A program made the position numbers and the translations under genes. This document shows positions 22,565 to 34,924 of a stretch of 64,000 nucleotides of DNA, piece by piece (the first letter of the stretch is position 1; each line of letters starts with the position of its first letter). The stretch is from Loripinus fragilis (taxonomy: Eukaryota > Mollusca > Bivalvia > Lucinida > Lucinidae). The stretch is from assembly GCA_964019695.1 (NCBI GenBank), contig OZ026516.1:95666368-95730367 (forward strand), written 5' to 3'. Below the pieces are notes generated by a model that ran no database searches, was not told the origin of the DNA, and worked only from the letters and a program-made list of their open reading frames with translations.

Positions 22565-23620
22565 ATCCCACAGCCTAAAATGTGACGTCTGGGCGAGCCT
22601 GATCATTAGCATTTGGATTTTTGGTGTGCTCTTTTGAAAATCTTTTTTTTCCAGTATAATGAATTAATAAGTACAAGTAAGCTTCCTTTTCATAACCCAT
22701 TAGTCATGTAATATTACAACGTTTTAGCATATTTTTCTTTAGATTATGAAAATTGTCCATTTACTAAATTCAGTTGGTAGATTATTTTGCACATATACTG
22801 TATCTATCCAATACACATAAACTACATGGCCATTGACTAGGTATACTTTATGCATGGATGAATGGTTATAGTACATTGCTGCATAATATTGCACCAGGTA
22901 AATACATTGTCATCAATATTGGACTACAGTTGCACTTCAAAACATTTCTTAACAAATCAGATAGAAAAAAACAACAACAAAAATAATCATTAAAATGCTC
23001 ATGATTTTGGACTTAGAATACTTTCACTGTGATTTGCAATCGAGGATTGATGATATAATACCCTTACACGTAAAAATAATTGATTTCTAAATGTTTTGGT
23101 GAAGTCAAATCTTGCAACCCCTACCCCCTTTGGTAGCGTCTCCTGTTTTGTCGTAGGGATATGCTTGTCTAATTATAACTAATACATCAAGTGTCTTATC
23201 CAAAAGAATACCAGCCATATCTTATGCATAGGGAAAATTTGGGAAGCATCTGAAAAGTAGGCAGATATCCTATCAAAGTGTCAGAGGTCCTTTAGCGCCG
23301 TGCTAAATAGCCGTCCTACGTGAAGTTGGAGTCTTAAATATCTGCTGATACCTTTTTTCAAACAGGTTTGAATCGGATGAGGCCGGACAAGACGTCGGGC
23401 CTGATCTGGATCCATACAGTTTGACACGTTGATGGTATTTCTAATTTTTTCTCTCGAAACAATTAATTTTGAAAAACAAATCAGCAGGCACACAAAAGCA
23501 TGCGAAAATAGCCAGCACGCAAAGCGTTAAGCGTTCAAATCGTGGACCGCGTTTCCTGTAAAAATTCGATCTACAATCCATTGCATCCGTCCGTCTGTCG
23601 CCAGAACATGTTCACTTTTT
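22565..23620. other. Stretch with no recognised gene
   Basis: AT-rich sequence without supportable coding exons. A minus-strand frame at 23281-23493 reads through a dispersed repeat (GACGTCGGGCCTGATCTGG word, also near 18160 and 25160) and is not taken as a gene. Confidence 0.4.
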
Positions 23621-23630
23621 GAAACTATAT

Positions 23631-23870
23631 GCACGGATCCAGAGGGGGGGGGGGCAGGGGTCCGGACCCCCCCCCCCCACTGAAAAATATTTGATATAGG
23701 TTTTTTTAGCAATACTGGCCCGGATCCCCTGAAAATTAAAACTTCCAAGCCAGCAATCATCGGCATGCCAGCGAAACGCCATTGCGGGCCGATGATGACC
23801 TTTTGATCCTCCTTCCCGACTACAAAAAGTTTTTCAAGTCTGAAAAAGACGTTCTGGATCCGCACATGTA
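23631..23870. repeat. R4 repeat, copy 2
   Basis: GCACGGATCCAGAGGGGG at the left edge and CTGGATCCGCACATG at the right edge. The interior has GCCAGCGAAACGCCATT and GGGCCGATGATGACC. The two ends are approximate inverted copies of each other. Confidence 0.65.
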
Positions 23871-23918
23871 CTCTTAAATTGGACATGCACAGTGATTGCA
23901 TATAGGTGTACATGGCAA

Positions 23919-24195
23919 AGGCTGCTTAGTGCAGTCGGTAGCGAGTAGAATGCAGCTCCAGGGGTCGCGAGTTCGACCTCAACTCGGTTCCATATTTTCA
24001 TCGACACTGATCATGAAATAATTGCTACGGTCATTCTCCGTCTTCGGCTGACTCCTGGGGCTGACTCGGGAAGGGTTGTACAATCGCAAAAGCTTCCCCA
24101 ACAAAAAGTGTGGTTCAGTGAACTGACCCTCTCGACATGACCATATCTGTTGACTGGGACGTAAAGCCTCAAATAGATTTTTTTATAGCAAGCAA
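23919..24195 (+). mobile_element. SINE2, tRNA-derived, copy 1
   Basis: The head GGCTGCTTAGTGCAGTCGGT carries an A-box-like motif and GCGAGTTCGACCTC a B-box-like motif. The body (GATCATGAAATAATTGCTAC, GTCATTCTCC, GAACTGACCCTCTCGAC, TGTTGACTGGGACGTAAAGC) recurs at 49628-49935. Length about 280 bp. Confidence 0.75.
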
Positions 24196-25788
24196 ACAAT
24201 AGGTAATTCAGATCGGATCACACCTAATTAATTTCATAAGGCTCGTAACGCTAATTCTTCAACACCGGATAAGGATATGAGATTTTACCCTGAGATAGGA
24301 AATCTTATCTTACCAATGATATCTTACCCAGGCTGGGGACATACTAAAAAGCTGAAAAACCTGCTGAATTCAGCGAGTTGCGGATCAGCAGATGTATACT
24401 AAAAAGCTGAACTGCTGAATTGCTGAATATTAGTTTATTCGTGTGTTTTGGTCAAAATATTGGTCTTGTTAATACATTATTTAAATGTAATATTTGATTA
24501 TTAATAAATAGGGTGTTTTACGACCTAGCCGATACTATTACTGTCATATCGAGTTCTGTGCAATTGACCAGAATAGAGGCAATGTACTGCTGAATTATAG
24601 CTTGGTTTAGTTTGGGTACAATACCGGATGCACATTTTTAACAGTATTTGCTAATAATATATGGAATTTTAGTACTTAACGCATATGCGCAAAAGCCTCT
24701 TATAAACGATCATGCTAACGTATCCTGCTGAACTAGAGGTCTGAAGGTTGGTCCGGACCATCATGTACGTCCTTACTTTGTGTACACGAATGACTAGTCT
24801 GTGCATTTGCGCAGGCTAAACATATAATATATGGGCCAGCACATAAGAATTTAGTACTTATCGCATATGCGCAAAAGGCTCTTATAAACGACCATGTTAT
24901 TTTGACAAATGTTTTTGACCATTTTAATTCTCCTGGATATTCTGTTCAAGATTTTTCCTTTATGCTTATTGACAAAGTTTCAAACAACTTGAAAAGGCTT
25001 TTAGAGGAAACTACTTGGATGCATGTTTTAGGTACAATTTCTCCAAAAGGAATGGATTCCAAAGTTCTATTTTAACTAATTATCTGCTGGTTGTGATTAT
25101 GTTTGCCTGCTGATCACCTTGTTAAATGTTTGGACCTAAATCTGCCAAACAAAACGTCAGGCCTGATCTGGATCCAACCCGTTTTCTGGTCCCTATGTTA
25201 TGTTAAAAAAATCCCCCCCCCCAAAAAAAAAAATCAGCTGAACATCAAAAACTGTTTAAATGCCAACAATTGGTTGTATTTTAACATTTATTAGCATAAT
25301 AAATACAACAACTGAGAACAATACTTTTCAGCCATTTACTTTTTGTGGGCGGTTGAACTTTCATGTTACAAACATGTCTGCCAACAACAACACATAACTC
25401 TTAGATACTACAAAAATAGTGCTGTCTGTCCATTTTGTTAACCTGATCAGACTGCTCCCTGTTTACAAAAAATAGAATAAAATAAAAATTGGATTTAGCG
25501 ATTAGGTTTAAAGAGATAGTTTATTCAACTTTAAGCAACACATACTCATGTGTTGCATACATAATATTAAAATACAAAGACATATTGTTTCGATGGCTAT
25601 CCTATTCATTTGCAAGTCCTTACAAGATTCAAAAATCCAAAAATTTAGGAGATGCACAAACGGAGTCCAGCAAAGGATAAAATACAAATCCTAAAAAGTT
25701 TTGAACACGTATTTAGTTTAATTTTAACCCAATCTAACTCAGAACTGTTGCGTTAGGTAGTTAAGAAAATTGACACGCGTTGTCAATT

Positions 25789-25957
25789 AAGAATCACTCG
25801 TGTCGTTCGCACCTCCTACTTCCTGCATCGATTTTGAAAGTTGTTTATTAATCGATCAGGTATCGCGGTATGCGTTGATAATCAGTAGCAAGTCTTCAGT
25901 TAATCTCTTTATCGACACGCGTTCGATAATTGAGAAAATGAAATGAATATTCAAATA
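25789..25957. repeat. Inner inverted repeat of P2, left copy
   Basis: TTATTAATCGATCAGGTATC, GTTGATAATCAGTAGCAAG, CAGTTAATCTCTTTATCG and TAATTGAGAAAATG recur as reverse complement at 29337-29470. The pair encloses about 3.4 kb. Confidence 0.75.
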
Positions 25958-26165
25958 CAAATACAAATACAAATAATTTATTCAGCATTAAACATCAGTA
26001 CAATGTTTATAGCCATTTAAACAACATATACAGTGTGAACAAAAGATAGAGAAATAGGATACTTTTCTGAAGAGTGAAACATATAGAACGTCAATGGGAT
26101 ACATATATAAAACAAAAAGTTCTGGCCAAGATGGAGTGGTTCAAGTTGAGAACTCCTGCAGAGCC
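25951..26165 (-). mobile_element. Probable LINE 3' end with (ATTTGT)n-type tail
   Basis: Read on the minus strand it ends TGCTGAATAAATTATTTG followed by TATTTG repeats, the usual look of a LINE 3' terminus with a short tandem tail. It abuts the inner inverted repeat of P2. No coding sequence remains. Confidence 0.4.
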
Positions 26166-26529
26166 CAAACTTTTTTTTTTTTCTATAGACATTAATTATT
26201 TATGATTTTTGGTCCCTACATCATTTTCACTATAAATGTATATACAGGTTTCCAAAAAATTATTTCATAAATTCAGAAACAAAATTGGGGTGTACTATCT
26301 AATTTTAAACAATTCGAACTACAGTGTTTGTTTAGTACAGAAACTGAAATCCACGCTGTGAAGAATTGGTACCAATGAAAAGTTGCCACCAGTACCTCAC
26401 ATATTTTATACCAACACCTCACACTCTGTGAAAACACACTCACGTTTAGATGTTTAAAGGAAATGTCTCAGGGGAGACGTCTCCTTTACGCACCAAAACG
26501 TGTGTTTTATAAAGATTTTTTCTCATAAT

Positions 26530-26788
26530 AGGTCTATTAATCATGAAGAGCAGCAATCGAATAATCAATTCTGTCTAGTAATTGGTAACTATTTGCAGAC
26601 ACTATAGACCTAGACTAGACGGCACTGAATGCGATGTCCGATCCGTGTCCATATAGTACTCTATAGGTCATAAAGAGCAGCAATCGAATAATCCATTCTG
26701 TGGAGTAATTGGCAAATATTTGCAAACACTATAGACCCAGACTAGACGGCACAGAATGTGATGTCCGATCCGTGTCCATATAGTTTGC
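26530..26788. repeat. Two tandem units of about 125 bp
   Basis: AAGAGCAGCAATCGAATAAT occurs at about 26545 and 26671, and GATGTCCGATCCGTGTCCAT at about 26631 and 26761. Units differ by a few substitutions. Confidence 0.8.
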
Positions 26789-27090
26789 GGTGGCGAGTAA
26801 AGGTATTATTATGTTTATCTGAAAACAATGCAAATCTTAATCCAAAGATAAGGCGTGCATATGGATGACCTTTGTGGTCCACCATAGGTTACATATACCT
26901 ACTATAAGTTGATTGAGCTATTTTTAGCCCCACGTGCGGTCTACAGCCGGTTATGATTAAAGCGATATAAATACATGTGTTATGGCAATGGAGTATCTAA
27001 TTCAAAAAATGAAAGGCAGGAATTAAGGATCTTGAGATTTTGGAACAATCTAAATTAAAATACCATCTTCATCAATAGGGGTGATAAACC

Positions 27091-27342
27091 CAATGGCGTA
27101 GCTAGAACGCTGAAAAAGTTACGCACATCAAAGGGAGACTACTGTATCAAGCAATGGTTCCTACAATTACGTCCCTTGTCAAAAATGGGAACTTCTCTTA
27201 AAGGAAAGAATTTGCTCCCAGAGGGAGCGAACCCTTTCCTTTAAGAGCAGTTCTTAAAGATAGAAAACCATTTTTACCACATAAGGTGAGCTCCATTTCA
27301 TTACGTACGTGCGTATACTGCGTAACGGTAGCTATGCCAATT
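27091..27342. mobile_element. MITE with central hairpin
   Basis: Ends AATGGCGTAGCTAGAACG and GGTAGCTATGCCAATT are inverted. The centre CTTAAAGGAAAGAATTTGCT pairs across CCAGAGGG with AGCGAACCCTTTCCTTTAAG. Confidence 0.65.
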
Positions 27343-29336
27343 ATAAACAGATGCACACAGTTTTCAAATGTACATGTTGAGGGATCTTGGGAGTGAGGTG
27401 AACGTAAGCCGCGGTCTTATATACCATGTATACAAGACGGTGACCGACCGTTCTCCTCGTTATTTACTCCAGTTGTACACGTCCCGATCTTAGCCTTGCC
27501 CGAAACGAAATGGCAAAACAAATCTCAGGACTAACAATTTCTGTCGTAACAGTACTAAATAGTAGTATACACTTAGTACGAAGCCAATTTATTCAAAATG
27601 ACAACACTGTAGATACCGTTTGCAAAATTTTAATTAATTGGTTTGAATGGAAACCCTCGGCAGGAAAATGATGAAAATGTGCCCCATGCATTCGGATAAT
27701 AAGTATTTGTTTTTGTTGAGATGTATATATCTAGTTTCATGTGAAAATAGTGTCTGCCGCAATATGTCATTTGCAGAGGCACTTTGCGCTTGGCATATCA
27801 ATGAAAGGTGCAATAATGCAGGGGTTTCTGTACTTACATGGAAGGTCAAGACGAGTCCGCATATGCGTAGATGCGTCAGAAACAACATTAAGTAGTTTTC
27901 CTGATCTAGCATTCTTATATGCGATAAGTGCCTAAATCTGAGGCATGGCCCATTAATCAATAGGTTTTCCATGCTCGCCTTAGCAACTACTGTATGAAAA
28001 TGTTATATGCGCAAAACCTTATACGGTCAAATCGAGTGTATCCTGCTTAGCTTTTGAGCTACATTTTCGTCTAAGTTATAATGTACTTTAATCCTAGCGA
28101 ATGCTCAGGTGAGTTTGCACATTTGCGCAGGCTCACCTGAGCAATCACTGTGCAATGGACCAAAATGATCATATTAGCTCCTTTACAAGAAATATGCAAC
28201 TTAAACCATAATTAGTTTTCATTTACATTGAGAAGTACGGTAAAAAGAAATGCAATGGCGGCCATCAGTAATCTATGTTTGTTTTTTTCATAAACAGTAT
28301 ACCCATATTGGCGTCCTTGCAAAGTTTCATGTTGCACGATTCTAGTCAAATATTGACTTAATCTGCCCAGATATCATAATGTTGACTGTAGGATCAGAGA
28401 TAACTACTGCCATTTGTACGATTGTGTAGATACATGCAAATTGAGAATCGGATCGACTCATGAAACGATGCATATAAAGCCATTCTTTAAACATATATGT
28501 ACTGCTATCTAGTGGGTTTAGAATTGTTAAGATACATACAGTTTTGTCCGTGATGTATTTTAAACGATTTTTAGATATACCCCATCCAGGCCCTTGTATA
28601 AAGGTAATTCACTGTAACGCATCGTGGCATCAACAACTTGCCCATCTCCATACGAGAAAAAAAAACATTGTAGGTTTTAAGTAATTGATACCTTTTTATC
28701 ATGATCAATGAGGTTTTCACGTGGTGATTAGGCTCGTGTACAAAATGTGGTTTATGCCACGTGCTGACCATTTACAGGGTGTGAAAACGGTAGTTTGTTT
28801 CCTAATCGATTGGATTAAACCCTGAGGTGGTCGGTCACCTGTTGTGATTGTGTTAATGTGGAACATCGCAAAATTACATACCAAAAATTTGGGTAAGGAA
28901 AAAATAGAAATGCACAATTATCTGGTGGGGCTTGAGCTGCTGTAATTTTTGTCTGAGCCTTGGACTACCACATTTCTTTGTGTGCGTACATGAGTCTGAA
29001 ATTTGGTCGACATACGCTTCAAATTTACAAATTAGAACTGATAATTGCAATTTTATAATTTTGGTGAAAACTACTAGCCTAGACGTAGATTTGAAATTAA
29101 GGCGTATGCGCAACACATAACCCAGTATAGTTCCAACATTTATTCAGTTAGATCACCAAAACTTATTTGGGCAACTTTTGCAATCAGATGTCTAGCACAG
29201 GTTTATATTAGAATTGTATGCGAGATCTTAATCCGAAATGCTTCCATGTGCCTTTTGCATATATTAATGGGGAGATGATTTAACTTTGTTAAATTGAATA
29301 CAAACCTGACGGTAGCATTTATGTGCAGCGCTGTCA

Positions 29337-29470
29337 TTTGGAATATTCATGTCCATTTTCTCAATTATCAAACGCGTGTGAGAAAGAGATTAACTGAAGT
29401 TGCTGTGTACTTGCTACTGATTATCGACGCGTGTCGCGATACCTGATCGATTAATAAACACTTTTCAAAA
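29337..29470. repeat. Inner inverted repeat of P2, right copy
   Basis: CATTTTCTCAATTATCAAAC, GAGATTAACTGAAG, CTTGCTACTGATTATCGACG and GATACCTGATCGATTAATAA are the reverse complement of 25789-25957. Confidence 0.75.
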
Positions 29471-30193
29471 GATATGCACTTGTAAATTACAAGCAATTAA
29501 ATACTGTAAAATAACTGCATAGAATGTAGTGCATAAAACATCCAGCATGAGAAGGGTTAATGATTATATAGTTGTTTTCAGATGTTATTTTTTCAAGGAT
29601 GTTATACATATCGTATCGTTCTCTAATGGCCAATTTGTTTTCCCCCTAAAATGGCCGCCTTTTTGCAACTTATCTATTATAATGGCATTGTAATTTGTAT
29701 GCTTATTTTATATCTTATCTCACTAATCTCTTTGTTTATTGGAGTAGATAATCTAAAAACAGCAGGCATTTAACACCTTTTGAAGAAGTCATAAACTGCA
29801 CCAATACACGCCCAGCGATGCTTGCGTTTTGAAATATAGATCATCTACATCTATAATTTGGAAAGCACATCAGGGCAAGGACACTACATTGTGCAACTAA
29901 CACCGACGGAAACTGGTGAAATTATGGATTTATGGATATCTGCTGAGATCATCTCTATTTGGCACTTATCGCATATGCTAGACAATATTATAGCAACATA
30001 CATGCATGTCTATCTGGTGGCATGTGGGCATAATTATCTGGTGGAGATAGAGCTAGCGGCCTTTAATTTTGTCTGATCCTCCGACTACTGCACGGATGAG
30101 TCTGCGTATTTGCGCAGGCTCGTCTGAGCTGTCGATGTTGGCATAACTGATTCTTTTGTTTTATTGATTGACATGCATTTAACTTCGTGCATA

Positions 30194-30511
<318 letters not shown>

Positions 30512-31399
30512 CATCGGGTGGGTGTTAAAATACATGAAACAACACATGAGATTTTAGTTATAATCACATTTTCGAGCAACGAATGCTTATTCAAGTCTGC
30601 ACAAATGTCCAGGCTCGCAAGAGCTTAGCTGGTCGCATACGCAAAGTATGGACGTACATGATGATTCAGACCAGCATTCAGACCTCTAGCTAGCGTTAGC
30701 CTGGGTGTTTATAAAAGGCTCTTGAGTATATGCAATTAGTATTAAATTTTTTATTTCTGACCCACGCAATATAACAAAAAATAATGTTTTAAATTGTGCA
30801 TCCGGTTTTGTACCACATGAAGACATCTAATTGACTTATTATATAACTAAACTATAATTCAGTAGTGCAGTGCCTCTATTTTGATCGTTTGCACAGAGCT
30901 CCATATGACAATAATAACATCGGCTAGGTCGTAAAAAATCATATTTACAAATTTATTAATAATCAATTATTACAATTAAATGAAATATTAATATGCTTGT
31001 CTAATATTGTGAATAAAACACAGTTATAAACTAATATTCAGCAATTCAGCAGTTCAGCTTTTTAGTATACATCTGCTGATCCGCAACTCGCTGAATTCAG
31101 CAGGTTTTTCAGCTTTTTAGTCAGTCCCCCCAGGCTGTCACATGAGGGCTGTACATTGATTGTATTTGAACTTACACACATGGTCGTCCAGTAAGGTCAT
31201 AGTCATTATATGTCGCGCGTCTCAGCGTATTCAGGACCTCTGTGAGCTTTTTTTCAAACATGAATTATGTATTTAATGGGGAGCAAGAAAAAGATTGAAT
31301 TAATCGTGTAAGGATGGGATTTTAAGAATCTATCATGAGTGTGAGGGTAAGAAAAATCCGGTCCGAGGATATTAAAGCTTGGATGAGTTTGAATTGCGT

Positions 31400-32345
31400 C
31401 AATATCCCATCACCTATTATTGAGTTAGCTCCCCTTGAGCATCTTAAAAACTGATAGATAATGCTGTGACCGCTCTAGTGCCCTCACTTTTGATTGGATC
31501 TTCTTCATTCTTTCAGGTAACAGGGACAACCATAAAAACTGGGATGAGTTTGAACTTTAAAACCAACCTCGGACTGTTGATTTAACTGTCATTGAGCATC
31601 ATAAAAATCTGCATACCTACAATGGGAGATCTTTTATGACCACTCTAGCTGCCATTGAGCATCATAAAAATCTGCATACCTACAAAGGGAGATCTTTTAT
31701 GACCACTCTAGCTGCCATTGAGCATCATAAAAATCTGCATACCTACAATGGGAGATCTTTTATGACCACTCTAGCTACCATTGAGCATCATGAAAATCTG
31801 CATACCTGCAATGGGAGATCTTTTATGACCACTCTAGCTGCCATTGAGCATCCTAAAAATCTGCATACCTACAATGGTTGATCTTTTATGACCACTCTAG
31901 CTCCTTTATTTTTTAATGGATCTTCCTTAGTCTTGCAGGTAACAAGGACACCCATAAAAGCATGAATGCGTTAGATTATCCACCATACCTGACCACCAAT
32001 TACAGAGTTGGCTGCACTTGAGCGTCTAAAATATAGTTGTATAATGTTGTGACCACTCTAGCGCCTTCATTTTCCATTTGATTTTTTAAAAATCCTTTTA
32101 GCTTATCAGGACATGCATTAAAGTATGAATTGGTCAGATCCCACCACTGACTACAGAGTTAGCTGTCCTTGAGCATCTGAAAATATACTTTCACCATTTT
32201 TATTCAGATCTTTTTATGCAGATCTTTGAATACTTGCAGATAACCAGAACGGGCATAATATCTTATGTTTTTGAATTAGTTCCTGGTAACTGTTTCAAGT
32301 TCAGAGTTACCTGCCTTTGAGCATCATAAAATAATGTAACTCCAA
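31400..32345. repeat. Two-level tandem repeat: diverged about 150-bp units with an internal 63-bp minisatellite
   Basis: The 63-bp unit (ATTGAGCATCATAAAAATCT, then CATACCTACAATGGGAGATC and TTTTATGACCACTCTAGCT) is present four to five times at 31575-31910. Older relatives carry GAGTTAGCT, TTGAGCATCT, GACC-CTCTAG and CAGGTAAC words near 31420, 31515, 31930, 32005, 32155 and 32310. Because 63 is a multiple of three, an 81-codon frame runs through it; it has no start context or signal and is not accepted as a gene. Confidence 0.85.
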
Positions 32346-34378
32346 ACATTATGCTGGCTCCCAGGTAAGCGATCGTTGCTCATTGGTTACTTGTTTTAAA
32401 TCCATTTTTGCTCCTCGCCATTTCAAAGCAGCAAAAGCAACACATGTCTATCATTCTTTCATATGGTAATTAATGCGATATTGAGTTGTATGGACGTCCT
32501 GGCAATAAATCTCAATTAACTGAAACTCGAGACTTAATTTTGAAAAAAAAAAACCGAACAAATTTCAAGCAATACCTCTCATCCTATTGGCATAACGTTG
32601 GGATGTGGGTAAATATGGACTTTTTTTTAACTTTATGACCATTTACAAGGTCCTGGAACCCAAGAAGCGTTTTTGACCAATCAGACAAAAGCTCACAGAA
32701 CCATGCTTAAGGCACCGTATTTTGTTCTATAAAGATTCTTCAAAATTAGTCGAGCAATAAACTGGTCGTATAACATTTTGGCCCTAAACGCATTGCGTTA
32801 CAGGTTTGGCTCCGTATACTTAAAAACCCAAAGTAACTTTCAACTTAACTACAAAATGTACCATAATGTGATTGATTTTAACACAATAGAATACTGCAGG
32901 CCCCCAGATAAGCCTGAAGTGCGTAACTGAAAATTATTTTTCTTATTTCTCAACCAAAACATATGTTGTGGGTACTCAAAAGAACCGTCTCAATGAAACG
33001 CTTCTTTGAGCACCCAAAACACATGTTTAAATTGATGGATAAGGAAATTATCAATTTTACGCTGAAACTTTGCATAACTGGCCCTATGATACGACAATAA
33101 GCTCCTGGTATCCGCCCTTACATAATTCTCGAACAACAGCTCGGGGAAGATGATCTTAACACAAAACACAATCCTAAACAGTCGCGCTCTTTTACAGTCA
33201 ATCCAGACAGAGATACATACAAACCATTATGAAAGTCTCTTCTAAACCTCTTGTCATATTCATTGAAGGATTACAAAGTTAACTTGCAAGCATTTGTAAG
33301 AGCCATCGATTGTCCATAAATTCACTGCCAAACATTTTGTCTCTGTCGTATAGTTAAGATTTTGTCAGCTCGCTCCCTTTGTAAAACAATAGTAAACTTT
33401 TATCTTTCCTAAAAGCTTTATCTAGGTTGACATTTGATTTTTGAAATCCGCGATTAGTTTCGAACTCTGCCTAGAGTATGTGAAAAGATCATCTGAAAAA
33501 TTCCCATCGGTTTGACAAAAATGACAAACACTTTGTAATGGGAAATTCCATTGAAAGCACCGTTAAGTTCACCAAAAAAGTTATGGACGTAAACCACCGC
33601 TCTAACTTGGGTGATCCAGGCTGATTTGAACTATAAACAACACTTCGAAAGCATGTCTTTCAGGCAGACTTGGTCTTTAAAATTTAAAATTGTCCAATCT
33701 TAAAGCTACAGAAACGAATCAAAAGTGATACAAGGGAGGACCGGAGACAAAACTATTGTTTGTTTAATATATATCACTCACCAATACCATGAAAAGGTAT
33801 ATACATTACAGCTAACCAAGAGATGCATACAAACCATTATGAAAGTTTCTTAACATTGTCAAACTATGAACTCACCATTCATATTCATTGAAGAATTATA
33901 AAGTTAATTGGTAAACATAGAAAAGATTTTAATATGTGTTTCTTTAACTTATCGCAAGGTGTTGATAGGACAATAGAATGTAGTTAGGCTAGGGCTAGGT
34001 TGATAACTCCCTGGGTTATTTGAGAAATGATTTTGTTGGTAGTTTCCTCTTATCTTCATCAAAATCTATGTTTATAATCTCTTCACAATAAAAACTGGAC
34101 AAATATTTTCTGTTCCAACAGGCTTCTTGTATGGTCACATGTGAAGTGCTCATTACACTTATTTTGTAAACCAATCACTGAAGATTAAAATGAAGATAAA
34201 TGAAATCAGCTCTAAGGTTTTTTCAAAGGTAAAGAGTCCACTGAATTTGAAAAGAATATTGGAAGATAATTTAAGAGATTTGGAAGAAACTTTCATAATG
34301 GTTTGTTTGGGTCTCACCCCGGATTCGCTGTAACAGTCGTAAGTTACTTTTGGTTTCGAGGTATTTTTTATTTTCAGT
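32346..34378. other. Region upstream of ZP gene B, no coding sequence recognised
   Basis: About 2 kb of AT-rich sequence. Exon 1 of gene B starts right after a splice acceptor (TTTTATTTTCAG, ending 34377), so an untranslated first exon and the promoter should lie somewhere here, but I cannot place them. Confidence 0.4.
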
Positions 34379-34463
34379 ATGTCATCACTTTTGTGTTCCA
34401 TCCTTCTATCTGCCACCTTGGTAATTGGCGTCGTAGCAGGCTCGTATACAGACTTGGATCACA
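34379..34463 (+). pseudogene. ZP gene B exon 1: signal peptide
   Basis: ATG one base after the acceptor TTTTCAG; donor A|GTATGT. Encodes MSSLLCSILLSATLVIGVVA followed by GSYTDLDH, a typical secretory leader. Ends in phase 1, matching the CC start of exon 2. An R4 repeat begins about 24 bp behind the donor. Confidence 0.75.
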
Positions 34464-34487
34464 GTATGTATTGCGAAACCGTGCTAC

Positions 34488-34745
34488 ATGCGCGGATCCA
34501 GAGGGGAGGGCAGGGAGTCCAGGTCCCTCTCTCTGAAAAATCACAAACCTATAGGATTTCGTAGCAATGCTGGGCAGGATCCCCTGAAAAAATCACAAAG
34601 CTACAAGCCAGCATTCAATGTTGGACCATCAATGGCCCTCTAGCGAAACGCCATTTAAATGGCGCTTCGCTTGCGGGCCGATAATGGCCCACTTTTAGAG
34701 GTATCTTGATCTTTGGATCCTTTTCCCGCAACAACTAAATAAAAG
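34488..34745. repeat. R4 repeat, copy 3, in gene B intron 1
   Basis: GCGCGGATCCAGAGGGGAGG, GGATCCCCTGAAAAAATCAC, CTAGCGAAACGCCATTTAAA and its inverted partner GGCGCTTCGCTTGCGGGCCG. Confidence 0.65.
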
Positions 34746-34924
34746 TCAGAGTTGGACTCCCTGTTTTAAGCCATTTAAGTTGAATCTTATCAATCAAGTT
34801 TTTTTTAAAACTTATACGTTATAAAGAATGAAAACCTTGGCGCCTTGCGATATTGGGTTTTCAACGCGCTACGCATCACGTATAGATTATACTTTCATTA
34901 ACTTTAAGTCTATAAAACAGTTTT

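Noticed and set aside
31636..31881. Repeat protein of 21-residue units
   Set aside because: The frame stays open only because the minisatellite period is 63 bp. There is no signal peptide, no splice context and no flanking coding sequence.
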